Assembly (NCBI RefSeq): GCF_000164865.1
Contig: NC_014618.1
Span: forward strand, 4,650,001 to 4,714,000
DNA from: [Enterobacter] lignolyticus SCF1
GTDB lineage: Bacteria > Pseudomonadota > Gammaproteobacteria > Enterobacterales > Enterobacteriaceae
Reading direction: 5' to 3'
DNA: 64,000 nt
How positions within the stretch are numbered: position 1 is the first letter of the stretch; every line of letters begins with the position of its first letter. Of the stretch, positions 51,812-60,232 are shown piece after piece. The position numbers and the translations under genes are program-made. Under the pieces are notes generated by a model. It did not search any database. It had not been told where the DNA came from and was given only the letters and a program-made list of their open reading frames with translations.

Positions 51812-52726
51812 TTACAACGAATTACGAAAGTCCAAAAAGCCCTGCCGCCCCTGCGGCACCACCGAGCACGGATCCTGATGGATAATGACATCAGATCCCG
51901 GAAAGCGCAGCAATATTGCCTGTTCTACCTGCTCGGCCACAAGATGCGCTTGCACCAACGGCAGGTTATCTTCCATTTCCAAATGAATCTGAATAAAGCG
52001 GGTCGGCCCTGACTGCCGCGTTCGAAGGTCATGCGCGCCGCGCACGCCTGGCCAGCCGGTCACGATGTTGATGATTTGCTGGCGTTCCTCATCCGGTAGT
52101 GCGCGATCCAGCAACGATTGCACCGCTTCGTAACCCATGCGTAATGCACTATATAAAATATAGACGCCAATCCCCAGAGCAAACAGTGCGTCCGCGCGAT
52201 GCCAGCCGTACCAGGAGAGCCCCAACGCCACCAGAATAGCGCCGTTCATCATAACATCGGACTGATAATGGAGCATATCGGCGCGCACCGCCTGGCTTTG
52301 CGTCTTATGCACCACCCAGCGCTGAAACGTCACCAGCACCAGAGTGCAGATCAGCGCGACCACCGTCACTATCATCCCGACGCCGGGCTCGTTCATCGGC
52401 TGGGGCGTAATCAGGTGCAGGATCCCCGTGAGGAACAAAAACAGCGCCGAACCGGAAATAAACATGCTTTGCGCCAGCGCCGCCAGCGACTCCGCCTTGC
52501 CGTGACCAAAGGTATGATCTTCATCGGCTGGCTGTAACGAGTAGCGCACCACCAGCAGGTTGGTCAACGAGGCCGCAATATCCACCAGCGAGTCCACCAG
52601 CGCCGCCAGAATACTGACCGACCCGGTGTACCACCACGCAAAAATTTTGATCACCAGTAACGAAGACGCCATCACCGTCGCCGCGATGGCCGCGCGGCTG
52701 ACCAGACGGCCATAAGATTGAATCAT
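51812..52726 (-). CDS. fieF: Ferrous-iron/zinc efflux pump FieF (YiiP)
   Basis: 304 residues from MIQSYGRLVSRAAIAATV at 52726. A cation diffusion facilitator with six helices, metal-site residues in DSLVDIAASLTNL and ADMLHYQSDVMMNG, and a C-terminal ferredoxin-like domain (HDLRTRQSGPTRFIQIHLEM) with zinc-binding His. It exports Zn2+/Fe2+ for protons as a dimer. About four more residues than E. coli FieF at the C-terminus. Confidence 0.95.
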   Translation of the reverse strand: MIQSYGRLVSRAAIAATVMASSLLVIKIFAWWYTGSVSILAALVDSLVDIAASLTNLLVVRYSLQPADEDHTFGHGKAESLAALAQSMFISGSALFLFLTGILHLITPQPMNEPGVGMIVTVVALICTLVLVTFQRWVVHKTQSQAVRADMLHYQSDVMMNGAILVALGLSWYGWHRADALFALGIGVYILYSALRMGYEAVQSLLDRALPDEERQQIINIVTGWPGVRGAHDLRTRQSGPTRFIQIHLEMEDNLPLVQAHLVAEQVEQAILLRFPGSDVIIHQDPCSVVPQGRQGFLDFRNSL

Positions 52727-52787
52727 AAACACTCCTGCTGTCATCTGCGGGTAGTATAGCGGAATTCGATAGCAGGAAATTGCGGGC

Positions 52788-52845
52788 AAAAAAAACCCCC
52801 ACATCATGTGGGGGAAGACAGGGATGGTGTCTATGGCAAGGAAAA
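52788..52845 (-). ncRNA. cpxQ: CpxQ small RNA (cpxP 3' UTR) with terminator
   Basis: The minus strand begins TTTTCCTTGCCATAGACACC, runs on into a stem CCCCCACA/TGTGGGGG and ends in eight T. It matches the recalled sequence of CpxQ, which RNase E cleaves from the cpxP mRNA 3' end. With Hfq, CpxQ represses inner-membrane protein mRNAs under envelope stress. The 5' end is placed by analogy. The same hairpin is the cpxP terminator. Confidence 0.8.
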
Positions 52846-52854
52846 CAGGGTTTG

Positions 52855-53358
52855 TTACTGGGTACGTCGGGTACTGCTACTACTCAATAAGGTGCTGGTT
52901 GAGTCTTGCTGCATCCGTGCGACCTCACGCAACTGATCCATTCGTTGCTGGTGCTTCTCGTTCAAAACCGCTTGCTGCTCGGGCGTTAACAGGCGATACA
53001 TCTGGTTGCGCACTCTCGCCATTTCAACCTGGCGGGCAACCATCTCCTGCGCCATTTTTTCTGCCTGAGCGCGGACAGCAGTTTCATCAAATTTATCTGC
53101 GGTGACAAGGCGGTGCATTGTCTCCATTTCGCTAACATCAACAGGCGGTTGGTCGTGCCGCGCACGTTGCATAAGATCCCGCATCTGTTGGCGCTGATGT
53201 TCGGTTAAACTTATGCCGTCAAACATATGGCTCTGGCTGCTGCGCTGCATATCCACTTCGGTGGGTTGCCAGTTAACGCCGGTGACGACTTCAGCAGCCT
53301 GGCAATACGCAGTGAGCGCCAGTGTTGAGGCCATGACGGCAGCGGTAACTTTGCGCAT
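52855..53358 (-). CDS. cpxP: Periplasmic stress adaptor CpxP
   Basis: 167 residues from the ATG at 53358; a GTG one codon earlier is also possible. Signal peptide MRKVTAAVMASTLALTAYCQAA, then FDGISLTEHQRQQMRDLM and RLLTPEQQAVLNEKHQQRM, the two LTxxQ-type motifs. It inhibits CpxA and hands misfolded proteins to DegP. It is divergent from cpxRA, with a CpxR box between. Confidence 0.94.
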   Translation of the reverse strand: MRKVTAAVMASTLALTAYCQAAEVVTGVNWQPTEVDMQRSSQSHMFDGISLTEHQRQQMRDLMQRARHDQPPVDVSEMETMHRLVTADKFDETAVRAQAEKMAQEMVARQVEMARVRNQMYRLLTPEQQAVLNEKHQQRMDQLREVARMQQDSTSTLLSSSSTRRTQ

Positions 53359-53438
53359 CACTTGCTCCCAAAAACTTTTGTGTCGCGATTCAACGAGAGA
53401 CAGTCTACGATTCAGGCTGCAAACATGCGTCAGGGGGT

Positions 53439-53453
53439 GTAAAACAACGTAAA
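53439..53453. promoter_or_regulatory. CpxR box
   Basis: GTAAA-acaac-GTAAA, a perfect match to the CpxR consensus GTAAA-N5-GTAAA, between divergent cpxP and cpxR. It should activate cpxP strongly and cpxRA by autoregulation. Confidence 0.9.
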
Positions 53454-53508
53454 GCCATGGATTAACGAGCCTTGATGACGTAATTTCTGCCTCGGAGGTA
53501 TTTAATCA

Positions 53509-54207
53509 ATGAATAAAATCCTGTTAGTTGATGATGACCGGGAGCTCACCTCCCTGTTGAAGGAATTGCTTGATATGGAAGGCTTTAACGTGCTCGTTGC
53601 CCATGACGGGGAGCAGGCGCTGGCGCTTCTTGATGACAGCATTGACCTGCTTTTGCTCGACGTGATGATGCCGAAGAAAAACGGTATTGATACGCTTAAA
53701 GAGCTTCGCCAGACACACCAGACGCCGGTAATTATGCTGACCGCGCGCGGCAGCGAACTGGATCGCGTCCTCGGCCTTGAGCTGGGCGCGGACGACTATT
53801 TGCCAAAACCGTTTAACGATCGCGAGCTGGTCGCGCGTATTCGCGCCATTCTGCGCCGTTCTCACTGGAGCGAGCAGCAGCAAAATACCGAAACCGGTTC
53901 GCCGACGCTGGAAGTCGACGCCCTGAGCCTCAACCCGGGCCGCCAGGAAGCCAGCTTCGACGGCACCACGCTTGAGCTAACCGGCACCGAGTTCACGCTG
54001 CTGTACCTGCTGGCGCAGCATCTCGGCCAGGTGGTTTCCCGCGAACACCTGAGCCAGGAAGTGCTGGGCAAGCGCCTGACGCCGTTTGATCGCGCTATCG
54101 ACATGCACATCTCCAACCTGCGCCGTAAGCTGCCGGAGCGGAAAGATGGTCATCCCTGGTTTAAAACCCTGCGCGGCCGCGGTTATCTGATGGTGTCCGC
54201 TTCATGA
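53509..54207 (+). CDS. cpxR: Response regulator CpxR
   Basis: 232 residues. Receiver domain with LLVDDDRELTSLLKELL and phospho-acceptor Asp51 (LLLLDVMMPKKNG), ALTARG-type switch region (IMLTARGSELDRVLGLELGA), then an OmpR-type winged helix (ISNLRRKLPERKDG, TLRGRGYLMV). It controls the envelope stress regulon. It overlaps cpxA by 4 nt. Confidence 0.97.
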   Translation: MNKILLVDDDRELTSLLKELLDMEGFNVLVAHDGEQALALLDDSIDLLLLDVMMPKKNGIDTLKELRQTHQTPVIMLTARGSELDRVLGLELGADDYLPKPFNDRELVARIRAILRRSHWSEQQQNTETGSPTLEVDALSLNPGRQEASFDGTTLELTGTEFTLLYLLAQHLGQVVSREHLSQEVLGKRLTPFDRAIDMHISNLRRKLPERKDGHPWFKTLRGRGYLMVSAS

Positions 54208-55577
54208 TAGGAAGTTTGACAGCACGCATCTTTGCCATTTTCTGGTTAACCCTGGCACTGGTGCTGATGCTGGTGCTGATGCTGCCGAAGCTTGATTCGC
54301 GCCAGATGACCGAGCTTCTGGACAGCGAACAGCGTCAGGGGCTGATGATTGAACAACACGTTGAAGCTGAGCTGGCGAACGACCCACCCAACGATTTGAT
54401 GTGGTGGCGTCGCCTGTTCCGCGCCATCGATAAGTGGGCGCCGCCGGGGCAACGCCTGCTGCTGGTGACCAGCGAAGGCCGCGTGATCGGCGCAGAACGC
54501 AACGAAATGCAGATCATTCGTAACTTTATCGGCCAGTCCGATAACTCGGATCATCCGCAGAAAAAACGCTACGGCCGGGTGGAAATGGTCGGGCCGTTTT
54601 CCGTTCGCGATGGGGAAGACAACTACCAGCTGTACCTGATTCGTCCGGCGAGCACGTCGCAATCCGATTTTATCAACCTGCTGTTTGACCGCCCTCTGCT
54701 GCTGCTGATCGTCACGATGCTGGTCAGTTCTCCGCTGCTGCTCTGGCTGGCGTGGAGCCTGGCGAAACCGGCGCGCAAGCTGAAGAATGCCGCCGATGAA
54801 GTCGCTCAGGGCAACCTGCGTCAGCATCCTGAACTAGAGGCCGGGCCGCAGGAGTTTCTCGCCGCGGGCGCGAGCTTCAACCAGATGGTGACGGCGCTGG
54901 AGCGGATGATGACCTCGCAGCAGCGTCTGCTGTCGGATATCTCTCACGAGCTGCGCACGCCGCTTACGCGCCTGCAGCTGGGCACCGCCCTGCTGCGTCG
55001 CCGGGCCGGCGAGAGCAAAGAGCTGGAGCGAATCGAGACCGAAGCCCATCGTCTGGACAGCATGATCAACGATCTGCTGGTGATGTCGCGCAATCAGGCG
55101 AAAAACGCGCTGGTCAGCGAAACGATAAAAGCCAACCAGATCTGGAACGAGGTGCTGGACAACGCCGCGTTTGAGGCTGAACAGATGGGTAAATCGTTCA
55201 CCGTGGAGTACCCGCCGGGGCCATGGCCGCTGTACGGCAACCCGAACGCCCTGGAGAGCGCGCTGGAGAACATCGTGCGCAACGCCCTACGCTACTCGCA
55301 CACCAAAATCTCGGTCAGCTTCTCGGTAGATAAAGACGGTATAACCGTTAACGTCGATGACGACGGTCCTGGCGTAAGTCCGGAAGACAGGGAGCAGATT
55401 TTCCGTCCGTTCTACCGGACCGACGAGGCCCGCGATCGCGAATCCGGCGGCACCGGGCTGGGCCTGGCGATTGTCGAAACCGCCGTTCAGCAGCACCGCG
55501 GCTGGGTGAAAGCCGACGACAGCCCGCTGGGCGGTCTGCGGTTAACCATCTGGCTGCCGCTGTACAAGCGTTCGTAG
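54204..55577 (+). CDS. cpxA: Sensor histidine kinase CpxA
   Basis: 457 residues. Two membrane helices (AIFWLTLALVLMLVLMLP; LLLIVTMLVSSPLLLWLAW) flank the periplasmic sensor domain. HAMP, then the H-box SDISHELRTPLTRLQ with the phosphorylated His near 248, N-box NIVRNALRYS, and G-boxes VDDDGPGVSP and GGTGLGLAIVE follow. Partner of CpxR and CpxP. Confidence 0.97.
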   Translation: MIGSLTARIFAIFWLTLALVLMLVLMLPKLDSRQMTELLDSEQRQGLMIEQHVEAELANDPPNDLMWWRRLFRAIDKWAPPGQRLLLVTSEGRVIGAERNEMQIIRNFIGQSDNSDHPQKKRYGRVEMVGPFSVRDGEDNYQLYLIRPASTSQSDFINLLFDRPLLLLIVTMLVSSPLLLWLAWSLAKPARKLKNAADEVAQGNLRQHPELEAGPQEFLAAGASFNQMVTALERMMTSQQRLLSDISHELRTPLTRLQLGTALLRRRAGESKELERIETEAHRLDSMINDLLVMSRNQAKNALVSETIKANQIWNEVLDNAAFEAEQMGKSFTVEYPPGPWPLYGNPNALESALENIVRNALRYSHTKISVSFSVDKDGITVNVDDDGPGVSPEDREQIFRPFYRTDEARDRESGGTGLGLAIVETAVQQHRGWVKADDSPLGGLRLTIWLPLYKRS

Positions 55578-55584
55578 CGCCCTC

Positions 55585-55614
55585 TTAACCCTCTCCGGCA
55601 AAGGAGAGGGTTAA
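55585..55614. terminator. Palindrome after cpxA
   Basis: TTAACCCTCTCC, loop GGCAAA, GGAGAGGGTTAA: a perfect 12-bp stem between convergent cpxA and yiiM. It has no long T-run. This CCCTCTCC-type hairpin is a kind often repeated in enterobacterial intergenic regions. Confidence 0.65.
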
Positions 55615-55625
55615 GGCGATGGCCG

Positions 55626-56300
55626 TTATTTCCCCCACAGCCGCCGCGAATTATCCTCAATCACTCCGCTTATCCGCCGCTTTTGCATGGTACGCGCCCA
55701 GCTCACCGACAGCCCCGCTGCCGACAGCAGACGGTGGTACCGATCGTCATCAAACGGCATATGCCAGGCAATGGCCGCCGCCTCATAGACCGACACATCG
55801 CTCAGGCGCGACGCCAGCTCCAGCGGCTGTTCGCTGGACACCGGCCCGCCGGCAATCACCCGGTACAGCCAGCCCACCCGCCCGCTGTTTTGCATCAACG
55901 ACGATATATCGCTGATGCCGAAATGATAGTTGAGCTTAAAGCACGGCGAGCGCGGCTGGGTTACCTGAATCAGCGCGCCGCCCCAGCGAAAAATATCGCC
56001 GATATAGACATTTTTCTCCGTCAGCCCTTCGGTGGACAGATTCTCGCCAAACGCCGGGGCGAAAAAGAGGTCGGCCTGCTCAGGAAATTCGCGCGCCCAG
56101 TCCGCATAGTGCTCCCGCGGGTAGTGGCACAGCGCCCGATCGGGGCCGCCGTGCCAGGCTTTTTCCGCCTGCTCATCGCCAGCCAGACCGGCATCGGTCA
56201 GCGTCAGCTCGCCGTCCACCTGAACTTTGCCGATAGCGCTTGGCCTGCTGCCCGTATATTCGCGTACGCGGCCCGTAAATACTTCAACCGGATAATGCAT
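55626..56300 (-). CDS. yiiM: MOSC-domain protein YiiM
   Basis: 224 residues from MHYPVEVFTGRVREYTGSRP at 56300; the frame to 56402 is not supported. MOSC domain with AGDEQAEKAWHGGPDRALCHYPREHY, FGENLSTEGLTE and the conserved Cys in QPRSPCFKL. E. coli YiiM has been linked to detoxification of N-hydroxylated bases with molybdenum cofactor. Located between cpxA and the kdgT region as in E. coli. Confidence 0.92.
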   Translation of the reverse strand: MHYPVEVFTGRVREYTGSRPSAIGKVQVDGELTLTDAGLAGDEQAEKAWHGGPDRALCHYPREHYADWAREFPEQADLFFAPAFGENLSTEGLTEKNVYIGDIFRWGGALIQVTQPRSPCFKLNYHFGISDISSLMQNSGRVGWLYRVIAGGPVSSEQPLELASRLSDVSVYEAAAIAWHMPFDDDRYHRLLSAAGLSVSWARTMQKRRISGVIEDNSRRLWGK

Positions 56301-56444
56301 CTTCCCTCCCCTGGCATCGACGTCATTCACTCTATTTTTGCATACAAACTGCGCAAAATGCGACATGCGTAAACCTGCCGCTGCGATATTCATGGTATCC
56401 ATTAATGAAAATAAAACACCATTTCATTATAAGGAGTTAACGAC

Positions 56445-57338
56445 GTGACCAGTCCTCTTCGTTTTACCGGCGTATGGTGTCCCTCGATTACCCCCATGGA
56501 CAGTGAAGGCGGCATTGATTTTGACGGTCTGGCGCAGCATCTTGCGCGGCTGACCGAGGCCCGCATCGACGTCATTCTGCTGATGGGTAGCATCGGCGAG
56601 TTCGCCTCGCTGTCGCTGGAGGAACGTATTACGCTCATCCGCAAGGCGCGGGCCATGTCGCCGCTGGCGATGGTCGCCAACGTGTCATCCACCTGCTTTA
56701 GCGACGTGCTGCTGATGGCTAAGGAGGCCAGACAGGCGGGATATGACGCGGTGATGGTGCTGCCGCCTTACTACTACGGCCAGACCGCAGGCCAGGTGCT
56801 GAGCTATTTTCGTCACGTTGGCGAGCGGCTGGAGGGAAAATGGTTCGCCTACAACTTCCCGGCCCGTACCGGGTGCGATATTACGCCGGACATCGCCGCG
56901 ACGCTTGCCGCCGAGTTCCCGCACTTTGCGGGCATTAAGGACACCGTGGACTGCCAGTCCCACACCCGCAGCATCATCCTCGCCACCCAGGATATCCGTC
57001 CGGATTTCGCGGTGCTGTCAGGCTATGACGAGTACTTTATTCCCAACCTGATGGCGGGCGGCGCGGGCGTCATTTCCGGTCTGAACAACGTAATGCCGGA
57101 GCTGTTCGTCAAAGCGCGGGAAGCCTGGCAACAGGGCGATCAGCACGCGCTGACCCACGCCCAGCGCGATATTGGCCGCTATATGGCCATCTATGCCATT
57201 GGCGATGACTTCGTCACCACCATCAAAACCGTCGTATCGCGCAAGTTCGGCTACTGCACCCCGACATCGCGCAACGCGGGCAGCGCGCTGAGCCCAGAGC
57301 AGGTGCAGCAGGTTGACCGCCAGTTCGGCATCCGATAA
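56445..57338 (+). CDS. Dihydrodipicolinate synthase/N-acetylneuraminate lyase family aldolase
   Basis: The 297-residue class I aldolase has a GTG start behind AAGGAG. GVWCPSITPMDSEGGIDFDG is the family start, GSIGEFASLSLEER the GxxGE pyruvate-binding segment, the catalytic Tyr is in WFAYNFPART and the Schiff-base Lys in FAGIKDTVDC. It binds a 2-keto acid. Its neighbour on the other strand is the 2-keto-3-deoxygluconate permease gene kdgT, so a YagE-type KDG aldolase activity is a good hypothesis. Not present at this position in E. coli K-12. Confidence 0.85.
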   Translation: MTSPLRFTGVWCPSITPMDSEGGIDFDGLAQHLARLTEARIDVILLMGSIGEFASLSLEERITLIRKARAMSPLAMVANVSSTCFSDVLLMAKEARQAGYDAVMVLPPYYYGQTAGQVLSYFRHVGERLEGKWFAYNFPARTGCDITPDIAATLAAEFPHFAGIKDTVDCQSHTRSIILATQDIRPDFAVLSGYDEYFIPNLMAGGAGVISGLNNVMPELFVKAREAWQQGDQHALTHAQRDIGRYMAIYAIGDDFVTTIKTVVSRKFGYCTPTSRNAGSALSPEQVQQVDRQFGIR

Positions 57339-57352
57339 AACGCAAAAAGCCT

Positions 57353-57364
57353 CACATTGTGAGG
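57353..57364. repeat. Target duplication, left copy
   Basis: CACATTGTGAGG, the 12-bp sequence repeated at 58027-58038 on either side of the 662-bp insertion. It is one half of a terminator hairpin GCCTCACA-T-TGTGAGGC. Confidence 0.75.
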
Positions 57365-58026
57365 TAATGCTTGTCGGTTAAGCACTGCAGGTTGTTCCGT
57401 TCACCTGATGACCTGCAGACGCTGAGGCTTCACATCCTGTGAACGGGACAAGGGGGCCACCACGGCCCCCTTGCCAATCCCCGTGGCCCCGCGACGAAAT
57501 CGGTGCTTCGCACTACGCTCACCTCCCGACCGTCTACCTGCGGTCGGCTCCATTCGACATCCTGTCTCATGTCGCCTCTGGCCGCCTTCCCTGGCGTCCA
57601 GACCTTGTCATCCGGTCTCCGGTTCGCCGATTTCAGCGGGGACTCAACACCCGTGCCCCATGCAGGCGAAGAAGAAGCCGGAGGGAACGGGAGGTCCGGC
57701 TGAAAACCGCCGAGACGTTTGCGACTGGCCGGGGCCGCCCGCCGGGAGCGGGCGGAGGGTGCGCGGCACAGGGATGTGACGTCGTACCCGACCCGAAAGC
57801 CAGACGCAATAAGTCGAGGGTACCGCGGAGCGGCGGTTTTCTTTGCCGGGAGCCGGGATTGTAAAGGGCGTGGCGGCGAACGCCCTTTACACGTTCACCG
57901 CAGTGAAACCGACAGGAAGCAGAGGAGGCTCAGTGAACGGAACGATTCCACTGCGTTTTCATAGGGGGACTTTTAAAGCAAAATAATGAATAAAAATTCA
58001 TTATTTTGCTTAACTGATCGGCATTA
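57365..58026. mobile_element. 662-bp structured non-coding insertion (MITE-like)
   Basis: The ends are imperfect inverted repeats, TAATGCTTGTCGGTTAAGC and GCTTAACTGATCGGCATTA (14 of 19 positions), flanked by the 12-bp direct duplication. No credible protein is encoded. Structure is dense: CTGCAGG (57385) and CCGTTCAC (57397) pair with CCTGCAG (57412) and GTGAACGG (57439) in an interleaved, pseudoknot-like order. AAGGGGGCC/GGCCCCCTT and GTAAAGGGCG/CGCCCTTTAC make further hairpins, and a perfect 16-bp stem lies at 57976-58011. It may be a non-autonomous element or a mobile structured RNA. I do not recognise its family. Confidence 0.65.
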
Positions 58027-58038
58027 CACATTGTGAGG
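58027..58038. repeat. Target duplication, right copy
   Basis: CACATTGTGAGG followed by CTTTTTT. Joined to GCCT at 57349-57352, it would restore an uninterrupted terminator for the DapA-like gene and convergent kdgT. Confidence 0.75.
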
Positions 58039-58059
58039 CTTTTTTATCGCTGGCCGGCG

Positions 58060-59043
58060 CTATTTTACCGTATGCCGCACGTCTATCCCGACCGCTGCGG
58101 ATTTCACTTTGCGTGACCAGATGGAGGTGATTATCGGCACCAGAATCGAGGTAACGATAACCGATGTCGCCACCAGCGAGGTCGCCGCCGGTGCCATCGG
58201 TTTAAAGGCCGGCACCATTTCGGCAATCAGCACCGGCGTGGCCACCGCCGCCCCGGCGGAGCTGGACGCGGCAATGCCCGCCGTACCGTCGCCGCCGCCG
58301 ATCAGCTTGTCGGCGATAATCAGCGGGATACCGGTCACGACAATCACCGCCAGGCCAAGCAGGATCCCCAGCAGGCCGGTCTGGGCGATCACGCTTAAAT
58401 CAATGGTGTTGCCCAGCGCGAAGGCAAAGAACGGAATCAGCGTCTGCACCGCTTTGCCGAAGAACTCGCGCAGCTCCGGGTCGAGGTTGCCGAGCAGGAA
58501 GCCAATCAGGAACGGCAGCACCGCGCCGACGAACACGTGCGGCTCGAATGAGGCGATTCCGGCGGTGCCCAGGATGATCATCGTCATCAGCGGGCCGGAC
58601 TCCAGGGACATCAGCACAAACGCTCCGGCCTCTTCTTTCGTGCCGTACTGCTGCATGATGGAGGCATACAGACCGCCGTTGGTCATGTCCATGCAGGCCA
58701 CCAGCGCCAGCGTCGACAGTCCGGCGAAGAAACCGGCCTCTACGCCATGTTCCGGAATAATGCGCGATGCAACGGCCGCCACCACCCATGCCACCGCAAT
58801 TTTAGTGACCACCAGGGTTCCGGACTTACGCAGCACGGTGCCGGTGGCGCTGAGCTTGATAGACGCCCCCATGCAGAAAAACCAGACCGCCAGAATCGGC
58901 ACCGTTCCGGTGATCATGCCGTTGGTAAAGGAGCCAAAATACTTGCCCGCGCCCGGCGAAAAGGTATGGCACAGCGCGCCAAGAAACAGCGGCACCAGCA
59001 TCATACCGCCGGGGATTTTTTCAATTGCACGTTTGATTTGCAT
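58060..59043 (-). CDS. kdgT: 2-keto-3-deoxygluconate permease
   Basis: 327 residues from MQIKRAIEKIPGGMMLVPLF at 59043, the length of E. coli KdgT, with about ten membrane helices and near-identical sequence (LGALCHTFSPGAGKYFGSF, DMTNGGLYASIMQQYGTKEE, GIAASSSAGAAVATPVLIAE). It imports 2-keto-3-deoxygluconate by proton symport. Lies between the DapA-like gene and sodA. Confidence 0.95.
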   Translation of the reverse strand: MQIKRAIEKIPGGMMLVPLFLGALCHTFSPGAGKYFGSFTNGMITGTVPILAVWFFCMGASIKLSATGTVLRKSGTLVVTKIAVAWVVAAVASRIIPEHGVEAGFFAGLSTLALVACMDMTNGGLYASIMQQYGTKEEAGAFVLMSLESGPLMTMIILGTAGIASFEPHVFVGAVLPFLIGFLLGNLDPELREFFGKAVQTLIPFFAFALGNTIDLSVIAQTGLLGILLGLAVIVVTGIPLIIADKLIGGGDGTAGIAASSSAGAAVATPVLIAEMVPAFKPMAPAATSLVATSVIVTSILVPIITSIWSRKVKSAAVGIDVRHTVK

Positions 59044-59255
59044 TCCCACCACCATAATAACTTATTGTATAAGCTGAATTTTGTATTTTTCTGTCAATAA
59101 CAAAACAGCGTTTCATCTGCATCACTGCAGAAAACAATAGTCGCAACAGGCCATGAGAACAGTGATCTTACGTACAAATTAAAACTCTATTTCATATTTA
59201 TAGAATCAATGTTTTCATTGTTGATCCAGGTCACATCCGGCACGCAGAAGGCATA

Positions 59256-59283
59256 AAAAAACCCTGCTGACGTCAGCAGGGTT
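59256..59283 (-). terminator. sodA terminator
   Basis: On the minus strand CCCTGCTGACGTCAGCAGGG is a perfect palindromic stem followed by seven T, about 40 nt after the sodA stop. The remaining 59044-59255 contains no gene. Confidence 0.85.
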
Positions 59284-59323
59284 CGGGGATTGCCGCAGAG
59301 CAGTGGCTTAGCGCCGGGCAGCC

Positions 59324-59944
59324 TTATTTTTTCGCGGCGAAACGCGCTGCCGCTTCGTCCCAGTTCACGACGTCCCAGAACGCTTTAATGTAGTCCGGGC
59401 GACGGTTCTGGAATTTCAGGTAGTAGGCATGCTCCCAGACGTCGAGGCCCAGAATCGGGAAGCCGGATGCGCCGGAAATCGCCTCGCCCATCAGCGGAGA
59501 GTCCTGGTTCGCCGTGGAGACGACGGCCAGCTTGTCGCCTTTCAGTACCAGCCACGCCCAGCCGGAGCCGAAACGGGTCGCGGCCGCTTTTTCAAACTCC
59601 GCTTTGAAGCTGTCCACGGAGCCGAAATCGCGCTCGATAGCGGCCTTCAGGTCGCCCTGCAGGGTGGTGCCAGTTTTCAGGCCTTTCCAGAACAGGCTGT
59701 GGTTAGCATGGCCGCCCGCGTTGTTGCGCAGCACGGTTTTCTTGTCCGCCGGCAGCTTATCCAGCTGCGCGATCAGCGCTTCAGCAGAGAGGCTGGCGAA
59801 CTCCGGCAGGCTTTCCAGCGCGGCGTTGGCGTTGTTGATATAGGCCTGATGGTGTTTGGTGTGATGGATTTCCATCGTCTGCTTGTCGAAGTGCGGCTCC
59901 AGAGCATCGTACGCATACGGCAGGGATGGCAGTGTATAACTCAT
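59324..59944 (-). CDS. sodA: Manganese superoxide dismutase
   Basis: 206 residues from MSYTLPSLPYAYDALEPHFD at 59944. Metal ligands: His in MEIHHTKHHQAYINN and NHSLFW, and Asp/His in LDVWEHAYY. Gly and Gln positions in AGGHANHSLFW and ANQDSPLMG fit the Mn rather than Fe form. It removes superoxide in the cytoplasm. A Fur box lies upstream, as in E. coli. Confidence 0.96.
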   Translation of the reverse strand: MSYTLPSLPYAYDALEPHFDKQTMEIHHTKHHQAYINNANAALESLPEFASLSAEALIAQLDKLPADKKTVLRNNAGGHANHSLFWKGLKTGTTLQGDLKAAIERDFGSVDSFKAEFEKAAATRFGSGWAWLVLKGDKLAVVSTANQDSPLMGEAISGASGFPILGLDVWEHAYYLKFQNRRPDYIKAFWDVVNWDEAAARFAAKK

Positions 59945-60018
59945 AATCATCTCCATTGTTATCGGGCGGCTGGGTGTTAACGCCGCGTAAGCAGTTGGTT
60001 CATTATAGTTAATTAAAT

Positions 60019-60037
60019 GATATTGAAAATGCTTATC
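60019..60037. promoter_or_regulatory. Fur box upstream of sodA
   Basis: GATATTGAAAATGCTTATC matches the 19-bp Fur consensus in about 15 positions and lies 75 bp upstream of the sodA start, in the place of the known E. coli Fur site. Confidence 0.65.
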
Positions 60038-60232
60038 AATGCCGTAGTTTTCATGGGGGTTTCACGGTCTGCATCAACGGCAATTTTGTGAGCCGGCTCA
60101 ATGCATTTACGGGCTTTTTGCCAGTCATTTCGCTTACGCGGCAACCGCCGGAAGGTTAACCTGCTGACGAATTTTTACACTCATCACGTCAGATGAAAGA
60201 TTCATCGACCTGAAACGATGAGGATAAAAACT

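Noticed and set aside
57439..57964. Overlapping small ORFs in the structured insertion as real genes
   Set aside because: Three frames are open at once because of GC richness. The products are Arg/Pro/Gly-rich without a domain, and there is no convincing ribosome site.
57365..58026. Group II intron
   Set aside because: No domain V-like hairpin, no reverse transcriptase and no intron-type ends were seen, and a 12-bp duplication is not expected from retrohoming.
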